From NCBI GenBank assembly GCA_022495005.1, contig JAGYXB010001749.1, positions 620,001-684,000 of the forward strand: a DNA stretch of 64,000 nucleotides, given 5' to 3'. Source of the stretch: Rhyacophila brunnea (lineage: Eukaryota > Arthropoda > Insecta > Trichoptera > Rhyacophilidae). The translations under genes were made by a program, and so were the position numbers. The notes beneath the pieces were generated by a model. It was not told the DNA's origin. It searched no databases and saw only the letters and a program-made list of their open reading frames with translations. This document shows, piece by piece, positions 59,501 through 64,000 of this stretch (within the stretch, counting starts at the first letter, position 1; each line of letters opens with the position of its first letter).

Positions 59501-62180
59501 GCCGATGGTTTATCAAAAAGTATTTTTTGTACCATTCTAGTCCTCCATCTCCTAGATTCTTCCAGTCGCACAAACATTACTTTTATATCATTTTTCTTCT
59601 CTTGGGATATGAAATGTGATAAGGGCAAGGTGTCTCATTGAACTCGTTGCAAATGTGAATAAGATATACCTTTCTTCACCAAGTAACTGTATTCTTTCGG
59701 GCTGTCGCTAATATAATGAAAATTTGTATTTCCTTTGACCAGTACACGTTTTAGGCCACGTGGTGTTATTTCTACTTTTAGTGATATTCGTTTTAAATCA
59801 CTAATTCATGGGAAGTCTTTATACAGTTTATTCAGTGACTTAGTGTCCACTATGTTCCAGTCTTCACCCAGCACACTGGGCCGATTCGTTTATACACTTC
59901 TTGGCATTCCTCCGATGTCAAAATAGTTTGCTTTTTTTAGCATTTGTGCAATGCAATCATCACAAAACAGTCGAAATAATTTTTTCCCTTGGAAATCCAT
60001 ATTTCTTAAATGGTGCAGCAAAGCTGAAGATATTTCTTGACTACCTTTCCCGGCTTTTTCTTTTGTCCAGGTATAAAAATGTGATTTCTTTTATTTTGTT
60101 AACTGTCAATTCATGATGGAACTGCATTGTATTGTTGTTTTAATTTAATAAAACGCATTTTTTTCTTCTTTTTTTTAGTACTTATTCCACTTTAAATAAA
60201 TAGATTAGGACCGGTTTCGTCCGCCTCAGAGGGACATTTTCAACTTTCAACTGAACTTGAAAATGTCCGTCTGAGGCGTACGAAACCGGTCCTAATCTTT
60301 TTATTAAAAGTGGAATAAGTACTAAAAAAAATTTCGTTTTATTAAATTAAAACAACAATAAAAATATGATATAGAATATCTTTTTTTTTTGCTTCAGATG
60401 GTTTCCCACCTGTAAAATTTATTTTTCTAGAACCATTATCGGCTTATTTATTATTATTATACATTATTGGCTTGGCCAACTTCGATATGGTGCTTACTAT
60501 CTTCTTGCATCGTAAATTGTTATAATAAATTAAAGTTTATTAACGTCTTGTTAAAAACACAACCTCTTTAAACAATACTGTCACTGAAGTGACAGCTCAC
60601 AGCTACCGTGCAAAATATGATTAGTCGCATATGCAATATGGCGGCTTCTACGCTGTGATTCGTTAATATGAGAAAACATCGTATGATTGAAGTCGAGTGC
60701 TGCAGAAATGGAAGAATCGAAATCAGAAAATGAAGAAAGAAAACACGCGCGTTAACATAATCTTACTCCCTACTTTAGTTTTAGTTTGTCAATTTATGGC
60801 TACGGCCGTATGTTGTAGCTTAACCACTGAGGAATGCCAAAAGAAATGGCGTATTTCAAAAAAACACTACTTATTCTTAGGTCAATAATTATTAAAAAGC
60901 AATTAATATTCGTAAAATGTTTATCACACTTGAATGGTCAAAGACATAGCTTATAATTAATTTCTTTAGAATTATCTTAAATTGTGTTAATCTTGTCCAT
61001 TTTTTGAATAATAAAATGCCTAATTCTTGTCAAATTTGGGATCACAGAGATTATCAATATAATTTTTTATCGTAAATATTTTACTATAATAATCTCGACA
61101 TAAATTATACTAATGGTTTTATAAATGCGTTTAAAAATTAATAAACACAAAAAAATTTAACACCACTGCACATGGATGTACTGAAATATTACTATATTCT
61201 AAAACATTAGAGCGAGAGGTTTAAAAGAACACTATTTTATGTAATAAAAATACTTTATGCAGTCATCAAATGTTTAAAATAAATATAAAGGATAATTAGG
61301 CTTCAAAATTATATAAACAGATTATCTACAACGTTTAAGAAATGTCCAGGGTTGTGCTTTGAAAATGCAATAAATGCTCCATTTTCACCTACGCTGAGCA
61401 TGTCCCCCCTAAAGTCAGCTCGCGGCGAGAAAATAGGTAAAGAAATAATATTTCTACCCACTATTGGTAAAAATACTCTACATGGAACCATCAAAGATTA
61501 TGGTCATAAGTATTTAGATTTTGCAGCGTTTCAGAACATGGTGATTGGCACGACGCAAGCATTTTGATATAAATACACATGAAAAGGTATATGGAGGTCT
61601 CTATACGAGAACACATTGAACCAAATATACCACGTTTTTATTAAGTCCGAGGTTATGTCGACCACCAATCAAGTTTTTACCCTACAAGCAATCATGGGAA
61701 AATGCTATGAACATAAATCAGATGCATTCCACTTATTTTTTGACTTCCAGTCAGTCCAGGAGTCTACATCAATAGTCTTTGTATGAATCATTACAATCAG
61801 TACAATAAACTACCTGTTTTGGCGAGTGGCTATCAGTCATCCCTCGTAAAAAAGTCTGCTAATATTACCCCTACCCTGTGGACGACCATGTTCTCCGTTT
61901 AGGTTAAAAATATAATGTGATTTAGATTTTTCTTCTTCTATCTTTCAGTTTTGTGGATCCAGCGATACTGGTCCAACTATTGTGTGTTGCGACAGCGGGG
62001 TTCCCCCAAACACTGCAACTACCACAACCACTCTTGCCCCACCCGGACGATCGCCTTTGGAAGCTCTCCCAAGCACTACTACTACTACAAGCAAGACTAC
62101 CACAACCAATCTTGTCTCACCGCCTTCGAAAGACGGATGTCCACAATTACCACCGAAGACTGGTCAAAAATCATGGGATT
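44508..62180 (+). CDS. gene B: clip-domain protease paralogue, first three exons
   Basis: Exons 44508-44577, 54691-54794 and 61949-62180 join in the same phases as gene A to 135 residues plus one base. Signal peptide [20 protein letters not shown]; clip domain [19 protein letters not shown] then [16 protein letters not shown], and FCGSSDTGPTIVCC, with all six cysteines. A linker with Thr runs ends KTGQKSWD, as in A. Exon 4 of A lies 2.4 kb further on, so the remaining exons should start past the window edge. Whether B keeps the catalytic Ser cannot be seen. Intron 1 is 10.1 kb and intron 2 is 7.2 kb, both enlarged by transposons. No premature stop in the visible part. Confidence 0.85.
44578..45391. 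other. intron 1 of gene B, left part
   Basis: 44630-44700 contains a hAT-like scrap (GTCCCTGG, GTGCCGCCCC). 45099-45180 is an arm of the repeat at 2130-3430, with an empty PIF MITE site. 45275-45391 is GC-richer and unplaced. Confidence 0.35.
45392..45621. mobile_element. TTAA foldback, truncated arm
   Basis: From TGTACCGAAATATGACTATA to GAGCATGTCCCCCC, followed by TTAA (45621-45624). Matches the right arm of 57894-59191. The TTAA lies inside the L2-like LINE, at the position where the 9012 copy reads CTCAAGTAAAG, so the foldback inserted into that LINE. Confidence 0.65.
45622..50395 (-). mobile_element. L2/CR1-like LINE ORF2, interrupted and decayed
   Basis: Reading from 50395 downward: APE endonuclease IYYQNVQGLKTKVNTF, LSIIALRETWLDDTISANEL, GRRGGGVLLAIRNG; then, after a 2.3 kb insertion, TYSDFFHIIENLALPNKKL, IILEDFNLYSAG. 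The RT gives VYTDISKTFDRVDHDILLQ, then in another frame NSGVPQGSNLGPILFLIF, then LLFADNLKLF (active-site FADD changed to FADN) and EIKDLGVLYDAKFTFNQH. The 3' end is cut off by the TTAA element at 45621. Several frameshifts and a mutated catalytic Asp make it inactive. Lies antisense in intron 1 of gene B. Confidence 0.82.
47684..49977 (-). mobile_element. 2.3 kb TIR transposon with DNCAGQN protein
   Basis: The ends TCGCACCCCCAGTAAAATAC and its complement form TIRs of about 30 bp (one mismatch: CTGTAGTAAGTC versus CTGTCGTAAGTC). The minus strand carries a broken gene, N to C: QLNGSKIQEVCKKYFINTF, GVSERYCSTAWKTRD; then YLDGKLTIAEMYRLYKKQ; then FYSDNCAGQNKNK, a TAA stop, IAAMYLYATGNL, and KFLVTGHKQNEGDIVHSTIE, VPSQMITIVQ. 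From memory this order matches a large family of uncharacterised insect proteins (SDNC-GQN-N, GH-QNE-D). I infer an RNase H-fold transposase with Asp and Glu as candidate metal ligands. Superfamily not recognised; frameshifts and stops make this copy dead. Confidence 0.7.
50398..51105 (-). pseudogene. R1-type LINE ORF1 fragment
   Basis: The frame 50910-50398 reads STTEPQLREAIYNSTREQTG, SHKAGLRTGRCHYITY, then knuckles CNKCQLYGHMAKSC and CSSCTETGHDRADC, and ends IPHPPTA. Upstream, in another frame, LNPRDIGVQITEIRNIRNG continues the match to the ORF1 at 24417-25661. A MITE (51108-51188) truncates the 5' side. On the 3' side it abuts the endonuclease of the L2-like LINE within a few bases. Confidence 0.8.
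51108..51188. mobile_element. 81-bp MITE with 28-bp TIRs
   Basis: The arms CCTAACAATGGGCATTATAT... and the complement end AATGCCCATTGTTAGG surround a loop of about 25 bp. TA is present on both flanks, suggesting a Tc1/mariner-type target, though short. Confidence 0.65.
51290..52960. other. insertion debris in intron 1 of gene B
   Basis: 51659-51847 (minus) reads KVLKSGGRKIISQIISYGEE, resembling an N-terminal helix-turn-helix of IS630/Tc1-like transposases (low confidence). 52085-52750 contains repeated RTE-type 3' tail words (AAGTACCCGGCTTCGCACAG, AGTTTCATCGCAATCGGATG twice more) with a (CAGA)n run at 52539-52556. Confidence 0.4.
52965..53690 (+). mobile_element. pogo/Tigger-like transposase remnant
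   Basis: Broken plus-strand frames give RDYTDEQLAAVAELVENKEM, EKKFSIPKTIY (HTH), HGSPPGEKWVNSFIERN, then HDETSLSDNPGTSKCIY (the DET motif of pogo DDE domains), and YKSEHLWMNWCEHGPINAR. Many stops and indels. It splits the mariner remnant of gene B (left flank 51268-51288, right side 53690 onward) and is absent from gene A, so it is younger than the duplication or was lost in A. Confidence 0.7.
53690..54200 (-). mobile_element. mariner transposase remnant (copy in gene B)
   Basis: The minus strand reads LQHPPYSPDLAPIPS (the HPPYSPDLAPSD motif of mariner) at about 53725-53775 and ARKRQWSISGAASLST at about 53960-54010. Paralogous to 15003-15460. The DDE frame is broken by stops. Confidence 0.7.
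54691..54794 (+). CDS. gene B exon 2, clip domain N-terminal half
   Basis: Residues 24-58, with three clip cysteines, 104 bp as in gene A. Differences from A include Phe-Ala to Asn-Val and Leu to Ile, all conservative for the fold. Flanking intron sequence is also conserved. Confidence 0.9.
56760..57312 (+). mobile_element. RTE-type LINE, C-terminal fragment
   Basis: Frame: LYKTLV, stop, PVLTYASETWKSTLRNERAL, NIFERKILRRIYGPIRDGTN, KIGRLQWLGHVHRMNDNELA, RRRRRGRPKIRWLDAVASD. This is the common region after the RT palm in RTE-like LINEs. The 5' part is truncated. Nested in the hAT. Confidence 0.8.
57385..57775. repeat. 430-bp repeat R, copy 3
   Basis: Same words as copies 1 and 2 (ACCAAATATCATAATGCCTA, GAGTCAAGGCTAGACC). 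Lies between the RTE fragment and the right hAT end. Confidence 0.65.
57894..59191. mobile_element. 1.3 kb TTAA foldback, complete
   Basis: Flanked by TTAA (57890-57893 and 59192-59195). The left arm starts AGGGGGGACATGCTCGTCGA; the right arm ends with GACGAGCATGTCCCCCC. The arms are inverted copies of about 550-680 bp meeting at a T-rich centre near 58500; the left arm lacks about 100 bp present in the right. Non-coding. Relatives: 20476-21222, 45392-45621, 60745-61410. Confidence 0.85.
59217..60120 (-). mobile_element. second SDNCxGQN-type transposase remnant
   Basis: Minus-strand frames read LTVNKIKEITFLYL, SSQEIFSALLHHLRNMDFQG, KKLFRLFCDDCIAQMLKK, ILTSEECQEVYKRIG, then broken frames. The segment FCDDCIAQ after a hydrophobic strand resembles the FYSDNCAGQN segment of the element at 47684 and, from memory, insect proteins with CDGCGGQNKN. 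The part after CIAQ appears deleted. No TIRs identified. Confidence 0.45.
60127..60362. mobile_element. foldback palindrome, about 110-bp arms
   Basis: The left arm (ATTGTTGTTTTAATTTAATA ... GATTAGGACCGGTTTCGTCC) and right arm (complement, ending TTAAATTAAAACAACAAT) surround a loop of about 15 bp. Small differences between arms. Not the same family as the TTAA foldbacks by sequence. Confidence 0.75.
60745..61410. mobile_element. TTAA foldback, single arm
   Basis: From ACACGCGCGTTAACATAATC to GAGCATGTCCCCCC it matches the right arm of 57894-59191. The terminus is followed by TAAA rather than TTAA. The ORF at 60697-60888 runs across its edge and is not a gene. Confidence 0.7.
61430..61800 (+). 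mobile_element. RTE-like LINE fragment (intron 2, gene B)
   Basis: Frames KIGKEIIFLPTIGKNTLHGT, then IKDYGHKYLDFAAFQNMVIG, correspond to 17205-17600 in gene A. A decayed RTE-type endonuclease; shared position shows insertion before the duplication. Confidence 0.6.
61949..62180 (+). CDS. gene B exon 3, clip end and Thr-rich linker
   Basis: FCGSSDTGPTIVCC completes the clip domain. The linker has TATTTTTLAPPGRSPLEAL, then a second Thr run (STTTTTSKTTTTN) absent from gene A, then KTGQKSWD. 232 bp versus 178 bp in A; the extra 54 bp is in frame. Thr-rich linkers are likely O-glycosylated. Donor T|GTAAG as in A. Confidence 0.88.
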
Positions 62181-62531
62181 GTAAGATTGTTTTGAAACCA
62201 TTCATTTAAGAATACAAATAATTATTGATAAATATAATTATGAAGTAGTATTCTTTTTTCACTAAATAACTAGATACTTACGAGTACATCATGTAACTGT
62301 TAATTTATTTGTGTTAAAATTTCTATTCATCGTAGAAAGTCATCGAATTGATTAGAATAAACACAAAATAAACCAGCAAACGCCGATTGTTTTTTTTAAA
62401 CAATAACGTGCATATAGGTATATAAAATATTATTTTTAATATTAGAACAACCCATGAGGCCCAATGACAATAATCTAGTGAAACAGTAATGCAGTAATAG
62501 AGGTGAAACAAACAGCACTCAGGCTTTGAGA

Positions 62532-62747
62532 CAGCGCTCGAAATAGACACGTATACGAACAGGAGCGCTCGACAATTCTCTGAAGATGTTTTCATAGTGT
62601 ATTTTATAAAAATATGTATGTTGGATTTTCTATTATATGGTATATCTAGCTCATACTCATATTTTTTCCACGAGACGGAGCGATAATTTTACTTATGTCA
62701 CGAACCGGAACGGCGCTCCTGGGCGCTCCGGTCCACTTTGAGCCCTG
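62532..62747. mobile_element. hAT MITE, 216 bp, inside a SINE
   Basis: Exact 8-bp duplication CTTTGAGA (62524-62531 and 62748-62755). Ends CAGCGCTCGAAATAGACA and GTCCACTTTGAGCCCTG. The interrupted sequence is the tail of the SINE shared with gene A (18205-18358), where CTTTGAGA occurs once, giving a clean empty site. Confidence 0.9.
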
Positions 62748-62755
62748 CTTTGAGA

Positions 62756-64000
62756 AAATTACATAAATTTATTGTAACGTCATGACACGAGCAGAAACGC
62801 CGACCTTCAGTTAGTGTTTGTGGCAGAGTATGGTTTAACGACATAACTATACAAATCTAGCCTTGTAGTCAATTCTACTTCTCAATAGCCTTGCGACAAC
62901 CTCACGACACGGTTCAGACAGGATATATAAGTCCCATGGTTCTAAACTATGGAAGAATCAAGAATGAAATGGTCGAAAAAGACCATGAAAAGGTAACCAG
63001 TAGCGTAATCGTTTAGTATTAGGAAGTAAAATGTATGTTGTTAACCTTTTCTTTGTAAATGTAATAAAATTTTACGTAAAAAATTTCGCCTCCAAGAATC
63101 GAGACTGCTCAGTGTAATTGGAACGCTGTGACCACAGGCCTCGAGATGACACGTCGCGTAGATTTGGGCGCGATCTATTTTGGAAATAATTTCCGGGAAA
63201 TCTCCATTAAACTTAGAAAATAAGTTATGGGAGAGATTGTTTACGTAAAATTTAGCAAGTACATGCTTCAATAACTTTTATAGCAATAATGGAAGTGTAT
63301 GAAAATTGGAAAAGAAAATTGAATATTTATAAATTTATATACTGTATAATTATGAATAAGGAATTTTAACACTAATTTTATCAATACAAGATAGAAACTA
63401 ACTACCGTTATAAAAATACTGTAAACGCGTACCTATATCTATAGATGCGTAATTATAATTATAGATTTTATTAATGCTATAACTCGCTGACTATAATGAA
63501 TATTGTAAAAGTAACGATTGGAAAAACTTAAGATTCTGGTATAGATGGGTTTCTACCCATAAATAATAATAAATCTTAATCGCATCTTGGGTAAATAAAA
63601 GAATTAAATACTGCAACTAAAAATACAAATTGACGCGTGACCTTGAACCTTAACTGAATTCTGTCCGACTAGAATTTACGGCCCAGCTGTGCTGGCTCGC
63701 GAGGTAAAAATAGATTCAAGGTTACATCCATATTACTATATAAAAGTCACTATGCAAGATTAAATAAATTAGTAACTACTCGTGTATAACATCTTGTTAG
63801 GATTAAGCATTTATATATTTAAGTTGAAATGTTAAGTATAATATTATAGTATTTTCACGTAATAATGTTCGTCTGAAAGGTAAATATCGAATGAAACGTT
63901 TTCTGCGGCTCCAAATAGTTTTATTAAAACTTAGTAAAATTCTATTGGCCTAAAAAGGCCAAGAGTGGTGGAAAGGACTAGTACGTGGGTGTCAACCTTT
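62756..64000. other. intron 3 of gene B, no exon found
   Basis: No sequence resembling gene A exon 4 was found up to the window end. AT-rich. The minus-strand frame at 63041-63271 resembles no family I know. Confidence 0.4.

Noticed and set aside
60697..60888. 63-codon plus ORF with a hydrophobic middle
   Set aside because: Straddles the edge of a TTAA foldback arm; the hydrophobic part is repeat sequence.
61951..62209. three overlapping plus ORFs rich in Thr, Leu or His
   Set aside because: Frames of the Thr-repeat linker in gene B exon 3; only the frame in phase with exon 2 is real.

Overview
This is an AT-rich eukaryotic window from an insect. The evidence is two snake-like clip-domain serine protease genes with GT-AG introns, an R1-clade LINE, mariner, pogo, hAT, Helitron and PIF-type remnants, and tRNA-derived SINEs. 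The very AT-rich introns full of TAGGTACCTA-type and ATAATATTATAAT-type strings look aphid-like (Hemiptera) to me, but a moth cannot be excluded by eye. Nothing bacterial is present.

Host genes. Gene A (11114-39540, +) can be assembled completely: ten exons in compatible phases, 1230 nt, 409 residues. It has a signal peptide, a six-cysteine clip domain, a linker, an activation site ending R-R before VVGG, and a trypsin-fold domain. The catalytic His and Asp are present, but the catalytic Ser is Ala (GDAGGP) and the usual pocket-base position is Gly, so the predicted product is a protease homologue without catalysis. Gene B (from 44508, +) is a tandem paralogue. Its first three exons (signal, clip, Thr-rich linker) lie in the window; exon 4 onwards should lie past 64000. 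The upstream region of A (1457-6480) aligns with the sequence starting about 25 bp after the stop codon of A (39566-42050), so the window records a roughly 38 kb tandem duplication with its junction just behind the stop codon of A.

Mobile DNA. Almost everything else is transposon debris. Elements with visible ends and target duplications include several hAT elements (8-bp duplications), TTAA-flanked foldbacks, a TAA-flanked PIF-type MITE, a TA-flanked MITE, and a 2.3 kb transposon (47684-49977) with an unfamiliar FYSDNCAGQNKNK...GHKQNEGD protein. Intron 6 of gene A is a nest: 41-bp inverted repeats at 24068 and 33189 enclose an R1-type LINE, which is split by a 2976-bp hAT, which itself carries a TTAA-flanked palindrome. 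Intron 1 of gene B holds an L2/CR1-like LINE directly abutting an R1-type ORF1, the 2.3 kb transposon, a pogo remnant and a mariner remnant. Intron 2 of gene B holds a full-length but dead hAT stuffed with an RTE fragment, followed by a 1.3 kb TTAA foldback.

Insertions shared by both gene copies (mariner in intron 1, an RTE-like fragment in intron 2, a SINE in intron 3) predate the duplication. Those in one copy only (pogo, most hATs, the 62532 MITE) appear younger. Left of 348 the window opens inside a Helitron helicase fragment.
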